From contig NZ_BMMM01000016.1 in assembly GCF_014645835.1 (NCBI RefSeq), positions 1 to 64,000 of the forward strand: a DNA stretch of 64,000 nucleotides, read 5' to 3'. How positions within the stretch are numbered: position 1 is the first letter of the stretch; the number at the start of each line of letters is the position of its first letter. Below the pieces are notes generated by a model. That model was given only the letters and a program-made list of their open reading frames with translations. It had not been told where the DNA came from and searched no databases. This DNA is from Streptomyces albiflavescens (lineage in GTDB: Bacteria; Actinomycetota; Actinomycetes; Streptomycetales; Streptomycetaceae). Positions 51,300 to 60,079 of the stretch are shown one piece after another. A program made the translations under genes and the position numbers.

Positions 51300-52922
51300 A
51301 TGAACACGATCTCGGCCTCCGCCGGCGCGCCCGCCGGTGGTTCCTGGGAGGAGCTCGTCACCGTGGCGTTGCTCGGGACCGAGCGGCGTACTCCTCCGGG
51401 ATCGACGCCGGGGCGGGAGGCGCCGGTGGCGTTGTTGGGCGCGGCCGCCGTGGAGACTCTGCGGCGGCGGGCCGGAGTGCGGCCGGCGCGGGCGGCGGCC
51501 CGGCCGGAGCCCGCGGCGCGGGACCCCCGTCCGGCCCTGCCGCCCGCCGCGGCCCGCAGGCTGGCGATGCTGCTGGCGGACCGGCCCGGCACCGGAGGCG
51601 GCGGCCGCAGAGGGACAGCACCGGACCTCATGGAACTGCTGCCCCAGTGGCTCGCCCTGGCGAACGCGCGCGGATTCGCGGCGCCCCCACAGACCCTGCC
51701 CGCGCTTCTCGACGCGGCCCGCGGACGCACCGATCTGCGACCCGCCGCCCTGGCCTTCGCCGGGCCCCGGGCACTCTGGCTGGCGCGGCTGAACCAGGAG
51801 TGGCGGTTCGCGCTGCGCTCCTCGCCGGGCGGCGGTGCCGCGCTGCCCGGCCCGGAAGAGGCCGAGCGCGTAGAACAGCTGTGGCAGGAGGGGTTGTTCG
51901 CCGAGCGGGTCGCACTTCTTTCGGCGATACGGGCCAAGGACCCCGCCGCCGCACGCGACTTGCTGGCCACCACATGGGCGACGGAGCGGGCCGAGGACCG
52001 GCTGATGTTCCTCGACTCGCTGCGATCGGGGCTGTGCGCGGACGACGAGCCGTTCCTGGAGCGAGCGCTGGCCGACCGCAGCCGCAACGTACGGGCGACG
52101 GCGGCGGAGCTGCTGTCCGCGCTGCCGGGTTCCGCGCTCGCGGGACGGATGGCGGCACGGGCCGGTTCGTGCGTCTCACTCGACCGTACGGGGGGCACGC
52201 CCACGATCGTGGTCGAGGCGCCGCATGAGTGCGACGCGGGCATGGAGCGGGACGGCGTGGTGCCGAAGGCTCCGGCCGGACGGGGTGAACGATCGTGGTG
52301 GCTGGGCCAGTTGGTCGAGGCGGCGCCGCTCGGGACATGGCCGGAGCGGTTCGGTGGGCGGGCGCCGGAGGAGATCGTGGCGCTGCCCGTGGCCGACGAC
52401 TGGCGGGCGGAGCTGCATGCCGCGTGGTGCCGGGCGGCCGTGCGCCAGCGTGATCCAGGGTGGTCCAGGGCGCTCCTCGGGGCACCTTCCGCTCCGGAGG
52501 CCGGGGGGCCGGGGGCGGTGTCACTGGCCGAGCGGTCCAAGCTGCTCGCCACGTTGGGGGCCGATGAGCGGGCCGAATGGGTCGCGGGGTTCATCGGGAC
52601 GCACGGGTTGTCCGAGGCGTTTCAGCTGCTCGGGGTGTGTGCGGTGCCCTGGGCGGGGGCCTTGGGGCGGGCGGTGGTGGACGCGCTCAATATCGCGCGG
52701 GACGCCGGGAGTTATCCGTGGAGCTTCAGTGGGGTGATGGGCCTCGCCGAGCGGTGTCTCGACCCCGCGGAGGCCGTGCGGCTCGATGGGCTCACCTCGG
52801 TGCCCGACGAGTCGGAGAACGCGGCGCCGGGGGCCGGCGGCTACTGGGCCGAGGCGTTCCAGCGCCTCGTCACCACGCTGCGTCTGCGCGCGGCCATGGC
52901 ATCGGAGCTTGCGGTGCCGTGA
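51300..52922 (+). CDS. DUF5691 helical-repeat protein
   Basis: 540 aa. It opens WEELVTVALLGTERRTPP, the characteristic start of DUF5691. Helical pairs follow (FAERVALLSAIRAKDPAAARDLL, EDRLMFLDSLRSGLCADDEPFLERALADRSRNVRATAAELLSALPGSALAGRM), resembling HEAT-type repeats, so it is probably a protein-binding scaffold. ATG 51300 has CGGAAAGGACG upstream. It follows the SWIM gene by 78 nt on the same strand and completes the five-component locus. No enzymatic residues evident. Confidence 0.87.
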   Translation: MNTISASAGAPAGGSWEELVTVALLGTERRTPPGSTPGREAPVALLGAAAVETLRRRAGVRPARAAARPEPAARDPRPALPPAAARRLAMLLADRPGTGGGGRRGTAPDLMELLPQWLALANARGFAAPPQTLPALLDAARGRTDLRPAALAFAGPRALWLARLNQEWRFALRSSPGGGAALPGPEEAERVEQLWQEGLFAERVALLSAIRAKDPAAARDLLATTWATERAEDRLMFLDSLRSGLCADDEPFLERALADRSRNVRATAAELLSALPGSALAGRMAARAGSCVSLDRTGGTPTIVVEAPHECDAGMERDGVVPKAPAGRGERSWWLGQLVEAAPLGTWPERFGGRAPEEIVALPVADDWRAELHAAWCRAAVRQRDPGWSRALLGAPSAPEAGGPGAVSLAERSKLLATLGADERAEWVAGFIGTHGLSEAFQLLGVCAVPWAGALGRAVVDALNIARDAGSYPWSFSGVMGLAERCLDPAEAVRLDGLTSVPDESENAAPGAGGYWAEAFQRLVTTLRLRAAMASELAVP

Positions 52923-52925
52923 GGG

Positions 52926-53075
52926 GTTTTGCCCCCTCCGCCCCTACCCGATCCCGTACCTGAAGGGCTTCGCCCCCAGACCCCCGGGTTGTTCTTCGGG
53001 TGCGGTCCGGCGGGGGTTTGTCGCGCAGTTCCCCGCGCCCCTTGCGGGGCGCTTGGAACTGCGCGGCAGTCCCGC
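52926..53075. repeat. Dispersed intergenic elements with terminator hairpin
   Basis: Two common Streptomyces intergenic motifs are joined. The first is the C-rich element (GCCCCCTCCGCCCCTACCC ... GGGCTTCGCCC). The second is TTGTCGCGCAGTTCCCCGCG, whose GCGCAGTTCC (53023) pairs with GGAACTGCGC (53055-53064) and encloses GCCCC-TTGC-GGGGC. It lies between convergent DUF5691 and icmB genes. Confidence 0.7.
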
Positions 53076-53076
53076 G

Positions 53077-53493
<417 letters not shown>

Positions 53494-54136
53494 CACTGCC
53501 TCCATGAACCGACTACATCAACCTGTACCGACTACCGAATACCGATACATGCCGCTTGACTACGACTACGACACATATCGCACATTCCGCTGCTCACCGC
53601 ACCGGATGCGCCGTGCGGCACGGGCGCCCCGAGCCCTACCGGCCGGGGAAGTGAACGAACGTTATCGCCAGCATCCCGCAACCGGCAGTTTCGCGGTGGA
53701 GAGCGAGGGGGAAATCACACACTGGGACAAGTTAGCCGCGCACCGTTCCGCGTCCCGCGGCACACGCGCCGCATGGACCTGCGGCACACGGGCCACGGCC
53801 GGAGTCTGCGCAAGGAGAGCCGCGATCAGGTGGCCTCATCACCGCGACGTCAGCGGGACACCGTGGCGGTGGGGCACATCGGCGAGGCCACGACAGCGGG
53901 GAGCCAAGCCAGCACAAGGACGACGGGACGACGAAGACGATTCCGGGTCGCCGCCGGGCGCCACCGCCCACGGCCTGGAGCCGCGTCGCACCCCTCGGCA
54001 GGGCACCCCGTAGCGTAATCGGCGCCTCACGCGCCGCACACGCGCCGTCGGTTACCGCCGTCACCGTCACCGTGGCTGTCCACGAGGGCACACGGGGGAC
54101 GGAGTGGTCCTGCCGCGTGCCGACTGGAGGTCGGCC
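53494..54136. other. 643-bp region without a supported gene
   Basis: Open frames here have poor codon bias and no motif. Next to icmB are 7-bp iterations CCGACTA, CCGAATA, CCGATAC (53528-53549), possibly protein-binding. A TAGCGT -10-like hexamer lies at 54011. No B12 riboswitch box is seen upstream of icmB. The rest looks nondescript. Confidence 0.5.
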
Positions 54137-54997
54137 ATGAAGGTCACCAGGGCAGCACTGCCCTTTCTCCCCCTCTGCCAGCGCCTGTTTCCCAGCAGAC
54201 TGGCAGGACTCTCAGTGGCTCTCCTGAAGGCGACGGCCCTGGAGATCGCGATCCTTGCCGGACACCTCCTCCTCTACCCCGCCGGCATCACCCCGGAGCG
54301 TCGCGCCACCGCCGCACTCCCCTCGCCCGACGCCGCCCGGCTGCCCACCGAGGCCAAACCCCCGGTCGTCCTGCTGCACGGCTTCATAGACAACCGGTCG
54401 GTCTTCCTCCTGCTGCGCCGCAACCTCGCCCAGCACGGCAGGCAGCACGTCGAGTCGCTCAATTACTCCCCACTCACGTGCGACATCCGCACCGCCGCCG
54501 AGCTGCTCGGTCGGCACATAGAGGAGATCTGCGAGCGCACGGGCCACGATCGGGTGGACATCGTCGGACACAGCCTGGGCGGACTGATCGCGCGTTATTA
54601 CGCGCAGTGCCTGGGCGGCGACGCCCACGTACGCACCCTGGTCACACTCGGCACCCCGCACTCGGGCACCCGTGTGGCCCCCGTGATGAACGCGCACCCG
54701 ATCGTCCGCCAGATGCGTCCGGGCTCCGAGGTGATCGAAGAGCTGCGCATGCCCGCACCGGGCTGCCGCACCCTCTTCGTCAGTTTCTGGAGCGATCTCG
54801 ACCATCTGATGGACCCGCTGGAGACGGCTTGTGTCGACCACCCGGACCTGCTCGCGCAGAACGTACGCGTGAGCGGCGTCGGCCATCTCGCCCTGCCCGT
54901 GCACCCCGCCGTCGCGACGGGGATTCGGCAGGCGCTCGACATCGAGGAGACAGGAGTCGGCACCGCCGCCGAGACCGGCGGTCTGACAGTGGCGTAA
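54137..54997 (+). CDS. Alpha/beta-hydrolase lipase, probably secreted or membrane-attached
   Basis: 286 aa from ATG 54137 (GGAGG site 6 nt upstream). A hydrophobic N-terminal stretch (LSVALLKATALEIAILAGHLLLYPAG) could be a signal anchor. The lipase core has oxyanion segment VVLLHGFIDNRSVF, nucleophile S146 in GHSLGG, a likely acidic residue in FWSDLDHLMDP, and His in GVGHLALPVHP. LVTLGTPHSGT is typical of LipA/class 2 lipases and CGI-58-like esterases. It may cleave ester lipids at the envelope. Monocistronic as far as visible. Confidence 0.87.
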   Translation: MKVTRAALPFLPLCQRLFPSRLAGLSVALLKATALEIAILAGHLLLYPAGITPERRATAALPSPDAARLPTEAKPPVVLLHGFIDNRSVFLLLRRNLAQHGRQHVESLNYSPLTCDIRTAAELLGRHIEEICERTGHDRVDIVGHSLGGLIARYYAQCLGGDAHVRTLVTLGTPHSGTRVAPVMNAHPIVRQMRPGSEVIEELRMPAPGCRTLFVSFWSDLDHLMDPLETACVDHPDLLAQNVRVSGVGHLALPVHPAVATGIRQALDIEETGVGTAAETGGLTVA

Positions 54998-55207
54998 ACA
55001 GCCGCCGCGGAGCCGCCCGACACCTCCGCGACTTCGAACATTCATCGAACGCCAGGCCAAGGCCGTACCCACACTCCCCCGAAACACGGCCGAATGCCCG
55101 TTTCCTGCGAGGGGGAAACCTGCCGAAGATTGTCGCGCCCGCGTACCGCCGGGTACAGTCACCGCACTGCTCTGCCAGCCCCTGTTGTCGAGGCGAAAGA
55201 GAAGTTG

Positions 55208-56806
55208 GTGAACGACCGTCACCCGTCGGGGACCGTAACTCCCCCGGCTCCGGCTTCCGATGCCGCCTCGGCGCTCTACGCGTCGTACGGCGGGCAGGAA
55301 GCCCAGTACGGCGACTTCACCGCGTACGACGGCTACACCGCCACCGGTTATGACGCCGGCGCCACCGCCACGGGTACCGGCGCCTACGCCACCGCGAGCT
55401 TCGAGACCGATCCCCTCTTCGGCGACATGTCGGGCAACAGCACCGGTTCGTACGACGCCACGCAGTGGAACACCGGCGGTCACCAGACGCTGAACTACGA
55501 CCCGTACGCCGCGCAGCACCAGGCCGCGTACGACACCGGCAGCTACGCAACGACCACGTGGGCGGCCGGTTACCAGCAGCTCGCCGAGATCCCCGCGCAG
55601 CATCCGGGCCCAGAAGCCTCGGGCCAATGGGACGCAACTGCCTGGCTCCAGCCCGAGCAGCCGCTCGACGGGACCCGGCAGTGGAGCATCCCGGCCCAGG
55701 ACACGGGCGCGTACGACGCCACGCAGTGGAACGCCGGCGTCGGCCACGACGCGTACCAGGCGTACGAGCACCCACAGCCCGACGCGTACCAACAGCAGCA
55801 CGCGCAGCCGGAGTCGTACGAGCAGCACGCACAGCCGGAGTCGTACGAGCAGCACCCGCAGCCCGAGTCGTACGAGCCGCAGCCCGAGCACTTCGACCAG
55901 CAGGCGACTGCCGGCTTCGAGCAGGTCTCGTACGAGCAACCCGCCGCCGCGGAGGACGAGTTCGAGTTCGAGACCGCGGACGACAGCCGTGAAGAGTACG
56001 AGACGCCGCTGCTCGACGACATGGAAGAGGTCATCCCGGCCCCCCGCGCCGCGTCGCGGAGCGGTTCCCGCTCCCGTCGCCGCAGCCCCGCGAAACGTTC
56101 CGCTCTGCTGACCGTCGCCGTGCCCTCCGCATGTGTGATGGGGGTCGCGGGGATCGCCGCCGCCTCCGTGGGCAACATCGTCGGGGACGACAGCAAGGAC
56201 ACGACGGCCAGCGCGACCGACGCGACCTCGGTGAAACCGTCCACCGCCAACAACAAGCTGGACACCCAGCTCCAGAGTCTCTCCGCGGGAGCCGACGACT
56301 TCGCCGACCGGGCCAGCCGGACGCAGGAACGTATCGACCTCAAGGCCGAGCAGGAAGCCCAGAAGAAGAAGGCGGCGGAGGAGGCGGCCCGCAAGGAGCG
56401 GCTGCGCCCGAAGTTCGCGATCCCGGTGACGCAGAAGGGGCTCAGCGCCTACTTCGGTCAGGCCGGCATCAACTGGATGTCCGTGCACACGGGCATCGAC
56501 TTCCCGGTCTCGTACGGCACGACCGTGATGGCCGCGACCGACGGCACCGTCCGTACACAGTGGAACAGCGCGTACGGGAACATGGCGATCGTCACCGCGA
56601 TGGACGGCACGGAGACGTGGTACTGCCACCTCTCCAGCTACAAGGTCGCCTCGGGCACCACCGTGAAGGCCGGTGACCCGATCGCCTTCTCCGGGAACTC
56701 CGGCAACTCCACGGGCCCGCACCTGCACTTCGAGGTCCGCCCGGCCGGCGGTTCGGCGATCGACCCGCTGCCGTGGCTGCGCAGCCACGGCCTGGACCCG
56801 ACGTAA
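55208..56806 (+). CDS. M23-family peptidoglycan endopeptidase with repetitive N-terminus
   Basis: 532 aa from GTG 55208. An N-terminal cytosolic region of about 280 residues is Gln/Tyr/Glu-rich, with YDATQW units and a 9-residue QPESYEQHA repeat (27 bp, about 55797-55880). A basic stretch and one TM (LLTVAVPSACVMGVAGIAAASV) follow. Outside are a coiled coil (residues about 350-400) and a LytM/M23 domain with HTGIDF and HLHFEVRP (Zn ligands) and metal-site His in WYCHLSSY. A cell-wall hydrolase with a disordered cytosolic tail is unusual; the tail may bind division or kinase partners. The stop-codon region is duplicated (26 bp). Confidence 0.9.
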   Translation: MNDRHPSGTVTPPAPASDAASALYASYGGQEAQYGDFTAYDGYTATGYDAGATATGTGAYATASFETDPLFGDMSGNSTGSYDATQWNTGGHQTLNYDPYAAQHQAAYDTGSYATTTWAAGYQQLAEIPAQHPGPEASGQWDATAWLQPEQPLDGTRQWSIPAQDTGAYDATQWNAGVGHDAYQAYEHPQPDAYQQQHAQPESYEQHAQPESYEQHPQPESYEPQPEHFDQQATAGFEQVSYEQPAAAEDEFEFETADDSREEYETPLLDDMEEVIPAPRAASRSGSRSRRRSPAKRSALLTVAVPSACVMGVAGIAAASVGNIVGDDSKDTTASATDATSVKPSTANNKLDTQLQSLSAGADDFADRASRTQERIDLKAEQEAQKKKAAEEAARKERLRPKFAIPVTQKGLSAYFGQAGINWMSVHTGIDFPVSYGTTVMAATDGTVRTQWNSAYGNMAIVTAMDGTETWYCHLSSYKVASGTTVKAGDPIAFSGNSGNSTGPHLHFEVRPAGGSAIDPLPWLRSHGLDPT

Positions 56807-56839
56807 GCAGCCACGGCCCGGACCCGACGTAAGACGTAA
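56781..56839. repeat. 26-bp tandem duplication of a stop-codon segment
   Basis: The last 26 nt of the M23 gene, ending GACCCGACGTAA (56781-56806), are repeated at 56807-56832 with one mismatch. A partial GACGTAA follows. Confidence 0.9.
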
Positions 56840-56870
56840 CCGTCCGCCGGGCCCCACCACGCCCGTACGG

Positions 56871-59363
56871 CTACAGCTTCTCCACCGGCGCGTACCGCAG
56901 CAGCAACCGCTTCGGCTTCGCCTCGCCGAAGTCGATCGTCGCCTCTGCCTTCGCACCTGTCCCCGTCACTCCGACGACGGTCCCGAGACCGAACTGATCG
57001 TGGGTGACCCGGTCCCCGACCGCCAGCGAGACGACCGGCTTCTCGGAGACCCCGCGGCTCGTCGCGAACCCGGAGGCACCCGAAGCCGCGGACCGCGAAC
57101 GCGAGGACGACAGCGACGCCGCGACACCCGAGACCGGACCGGACGACACGGGAGCCGTCGCGCCCGTGCGCTTCCACTCCAGGTGCGCGTCCGGGATCTC
57201 CTCCAGGAAGCGGGACGGCGGGTTGTACGAGGGCTGCCCCCACGCGCTGCGCATGGACGACCGGGTGAGATACAGCCGCTCCCGCGCGCGCGTGATGCCT
57301 ACGTACGCCAGGCGCCGCTCCTCCTCCAGCTCCTTCACCTGACCCAGCGCGCGCATGTGCGGGAAGACACCGTCCTCCATGCCGGTCAGGAAGACCACGG
57401 GGAATTCGAGGCCCTTGGCGGTGTGCAGCGTCATCAGCGTGATGACCCCGTTGCCGTCCTCCTCGTCGGGGATCTGGTCGGAGTCGGCGACGAGGGCGAC
57501 CCGCTCCAGGAAGTCGGAGAGAGAGCCCGCGGCCTCGCCCTCACCCGCCTCCTGCTCGAACTCCAGGGCCACGGCGGCGAGTTCCTGGAGGTTTTCGATA
57601 CGGGTCTCGTCCTGCGGGTCGGTGGAGGCCTGCAACTCGGCGAGATAGCCGGTGCGCTCGAGGACCGCCTCCAGGACCGTGGCCGGGCCGGCGCCCGACT
57701 CGACGATCGTGTGGAGGTCTTCCATGAGCGTGTTGAACCGCTTGACCGCGTTCGTCGAGCGGGCGGCCATCCCGTACGCCTCGTCGACGCGGCGCAGGGC
57801 CTGCGGGAAGCTGATCTTCTCGCGCTGCGAGAGCGCGTCGATCATCGCTTCCGCGCGCTCGCCGATACCGCGCTTGGGGACGTTGAGGATGCGGCGCAGC
57901 GGGACGGAGTCCTCGGGGTTGGACAGCACCCTGAGGTACGCCAGGACGTCCCGGACCTCCTTGCGCTCGTAGAAGCGGACGCCGCCGACGACCTTGTAGG
58001 GCAGGCCGACGCGGATGAAGACCTCTTCGAAGACACGGGACTGCGCGTTCGTACGGTAGAAGACCGCGACGTCGCCCGCCTTGGCCTCGCCCGCGTCGGT
58101 GAGACGGTCTATCTCGTCGGCGACGAACTGTGCCTCGTCGTGCTCGGTGTCGGCGACATAGCCCGTGATGTTCGAACCCGCGCCCGCGTTGGTCCACAGG
58201 TTCTTGGGGCGGCGGGATTCATTGCGCTCGATGACCGCGTTGGCGGCGGACAGGATCGTCTGGGTGGAGCGGTAGTTCTGTTCGAGCAGGATCGTCGTCG
58301 CGTCCGTGTAGTCCTCCTCGAACTGGAGGATGTTGCGGATGGTCGCGCCGCGGAAGGCGTAGATCGACTGGTCGGCGTCACCCACGACGCACAGCTCGGC
58401 GGGGCCGAGGTCGTCCTCACGAGACGGCTCGCCCTCGGCGCGGGTACCGCGCGCCGGGCCGACGAGCTCCCGTACCAGCGCGTACTGCGCGTGGTTGGTG
58501 TCCTGGTACTCGTCGACCATGACGTGGCGGAAGCGGCGGCGGTAGTGCTCGGCGACGTCCGGGAAGGCACGCAGCATGTTGACCGTCGTCATGATCAGGT
58601 CGTCGAAGTCGAGCGCGTTGGCCTCGCGCAGACGCGACTGATACATCGCGTACGCCTGAGCGAGGGTCTTCTCGAAGCCGTCCGTGGCCTGGGCCGCGAA
58701 GTCCTCCTCGTCGATCAGCTCGTTCTTCAGGTTCGAGATCTTGGCGCTGAACGACTTCGGCGGGAAACGCTTGGGGTCGAGGTCGAGATCACGGCAGACG
58801 AGCGCCATCAGACGCTTGGAGTCGGCGGCGTCGTAGATCGAGAAGGAGGAGGTGAAGCCGAGCCTCTTGCTCTCGCGGCGCAGAATCCGCACACACGCGC
58901 TGTGGAAGGTCATCACCCACATCGCGCCCGCGCGCGGGCCGACGAGGTGCTCGACGCGCTCCTTCATCTCGCCCGCGGCCTTGTTGGTGAAGGTGATCGC
59001 GAGGATCTGGCCGGGGTGGACATTCCGCTCGGCCAGCAGATGCGCGATCCGGTGCGTGAGCACGCGGGTCTTGCCGGAGCCCGCGCCGGCCACGATGAGC
59101 AGCGGGGTGCCGGAGTGCACCACGGCCGCGCGCTGGTTCTCGTTCAGTCCGTCCAGCAGCGCCGCGGAGTCCACGGCAGGCCGGTGCGCGCCGTCGCGGT
59201 AGTAAGCGTCCCGGTCCGGCGGCACGTCGAACTTCCCGCCGAACAGATCGTCCGGAACGGGCTCCGGTACGTGATCGTCCTCGGGCGGCGGCGGGGGCTC
59301 TTCCTCGTGGGCCCGGGAAGGCTTGAGGTCCGCCAGGAAGCTGTCATCAAAGAGGCTGCTCAT
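56871..59363 (-). CDS. pcrA: UvrD/PcrA-type ATP-dependent DNA helicase
   Basis: 830 aa superfamily 1A 3'-5' helicase of repair and replication restart. Motif I AGAGSGKTRVL (near 90), motif Ia, motif II VDEYQDTN, motif III GDADQSIYAFRGA, motif IV NYRST, motif V TLHTAKGLEFPVVFL and motif VI YVGITRARERLYLTRS. The C-terminal tail (KAEATIDFGEAKPKRLLLRYAPVEKL) is the Tudor-like RNA-polymerase-binding region of PcrA. The N-terminal 45 residues are acidic and Pro-rich. ATG 59363. Convergent with the M23 gene. Confidence 0.96.
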   Translation of the reverse strand: MSSLFDDSFLADLKPSRAHEEEPPPPPEDDHVPEPVPDDLFGGKFDVPPDRDAYYRDGAHRPAVDSAALLDGLNENQRAAVVHSGTPLLIVAGAGSGKTRVLTHRIAHLLAERNVHPGQILAITFTNKAAGEMKERVEHLVGPRAGAMWVMTFHSACVRILRRESKRLGFTSSFSIYDAADSKRLMALVCRDLDLDPKRFPPKSFSAKISNLKNELIDEEDFAAQATDGFEKTLAQAYAMYQSRLREANALDFDDLIMTTVNMLRAFPDVAEHYRRRFRHVMVDEYQDTNHAQYALVRELVGPARGTRAEGEPSREDDLGPAELCVVGDADQSIYAFRGATIRNILQFEEDYTDATTILLEQNYRSTQTILSAANAVIERNESRRPKNLWTNAGAGSNITGYVADTEHDEAQFVADEIDRLTDAGEAKAGDVAVFYRTNAQSRVFEEVFIRVGLPYKVVGGVRFYERKEVRDVLAYLRVLSNPEDSVPLRRILNVPKRGIGERAEAMIDALSQREKISFPQALRRVDEAYGMAARSTNAVKRFNTLMEDLHTIVESGAGPATVLEAVLERTGYLAELQASTDPQDETRIENLQELAAVALEFEQEAGEGEAAGSLSDFLERVALVADSDQIPDEEDGNGVITLMTLHTAKGLEFPVVFLTGMEDGVFPHMRALGQVKELEEERRLAYVGITRARERLYLTRSSMRSAWGQPSYNPPSRFLEEIPDAHLEWKRTGATAPVSSGPVSGVAASLSSSRSRSAASGASGFATSRGVSEKPVVSLAVGDRVTHDQFGLGTVVGVTGTGAKAEATIDFGEAKPKRLLLRYAPVEKL

Positions 59364-59414
59364 CGCTCTCCGAGTCTAGGCGGCCTCACTGACACCCCGC
59401 GGCCACCCTGAAAA

Positions 59415-59564
59415 CTCGACCGGATCTCGTGAGGCGGATCAGCGCTCGACCGGATCTCGTGAGGCGGATCAGCGCTCGACCGAGTCTCGTGACACGGATC
59501 AGAGCTCGACCGAGTCTCGTGACACGGGTCAGCGCTCGTCCGAATCTCGTGACACGGCTCAGAA
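59415..59564. repeat. 30-bp tandem repeat, five units
   Basis: CTCGACCGGATCTCGTGA-type units start at 59415, 59445, 59475, 59505 and 59535. The first two are identical and later units vary at GAGGCGG/GACACGG. It lies between pcrA and the riboswitch. A 30-bp period keeps several frames open, but no start or codon bias supports a gene. Confidence 0.9.
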
Positions 59565-59720
59565 GCCGAGGACCTTCCAGAGGTGGCCGCCCGAGCTCTT
59601 CTCACCCTCCAGAACCATGCCGTCACAGTCGGCGATCGACCCATCGGGCCGAGCCGTACACCTTCGCGTCGTGCGGGTACACGGCCACGCCCACCGGAAA
59701 CGGCACTGAACGGGGCGGAC
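59565..59720 (-). pseudogene. Possible 3' remnant of a decayed gene
   Basis: On the minus strand one frame reads PFPVGVAVYPHDAKVYGSA and then stops. A second frame picks up as DGSIADCDGMVLEGEKSSG, ending HLWKVLGF-stop at about 59563. The two pieces would join with a single frameshift near 59640. No start or upstream domain remains, and I do not recognise the protein. Confidence 0.3.
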
Positions 59721-59825
59721 GCCGCTACTCCGGACACCTCACCACAGACCCCTCCGGATTTGCCACGTGAGGTGATGCCCATGGTCAAGGTCACGAAAAT
59801 GTATCGGGCATATCGCACATCAAAC

Positions 59826-59855
59826 TTCACAGGAGCCACACGAGTTGGCTAGCGT
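59826..59855 (+). promoter_or_regulatory. Housekeeping-type promoter of the riboswitch transcript
   Basis: -35 TTCACA (59826-59831), 18-nt spacer, -10 TAGCGT (59850-59855). It is correctly placed to start transcription about 40 nt before the aptamer. Confidence 0.6.
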
Positions 59856-59899
59856 GCCGGGCAGGCCGCTCGACACCCACCGGCGAACGACGCCGGGCC

Positions 59900-60073
59900 G
59901 TGCGGCCTCCGCTCAATCCGGTGCGCCCTCGCGGCAGCCGGAGCCGGGGACCCAACCGACCTTGGGGTGAATCGGTCCAACTGCCCTCTGGGCAAGGACC
60001 GTAGGGCAAACCTTCCGGATCCACCCGCCCGAACCCGACAGCTAACTCGGTAGGCGGATGACGGAAGGAGTCG
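59900..60073 (+). ncRNA. ydaO/yuaA (cyclic di-AMP) riboswitch
   Basis: The conserved blocks appear in order: GCTCAATCCG; GCAGCCGGAGCCGGGGACCC; TTGGGGTGAATCGG; GACCGTAGGGC; CTTCCGGATCCACCCGCCCG; CCCGACAGCTAACTCGGTAG; GCGGATGACGGAAGGAG. This is the ydaO architecture, which binds c-di-AMP and generally turns off cell-wall hydrolase genes in actinobacteria. The last block includes the ribosome site (GGAAGGAG) of the NlpC/P60 gene, so control of translation initiation is possible as well as of transcription. Confidence 0.93.
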
Positions 60074-60079
60074 CCTCTC

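Noticed and set aside
53494..53700. Cobalamin riboswitch upstream of icmB
   Set aside because: I looked for the B12 box and its pairing elements on the minus strand and found none; IcmB uses B12 but is not regulated by it here as far as visible.
53528..54013. A small plus-strand gene starting MPLDYDYDTYR after icmB
   Set aside because: After the first residues it becomes Arg/Ala/Thr-rich with no codon bias and no ribosome site; kept as gene-free DNA.
54212..56956. A 914-aa minus-strand frame opposite the lipase and M23 genes
   Set aside because: Composition is Val/Gly/Arg-rich with no motifs, and both plus-strand genes have clear catalytic signatures.
59360..59839. Minus-strand 159-aa gene containing 10-residue repeats
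   Set aside because: It owes its length to the 30-bp tandem repeat, has no convincing ribosome site and crosses the riboswitch promoter.
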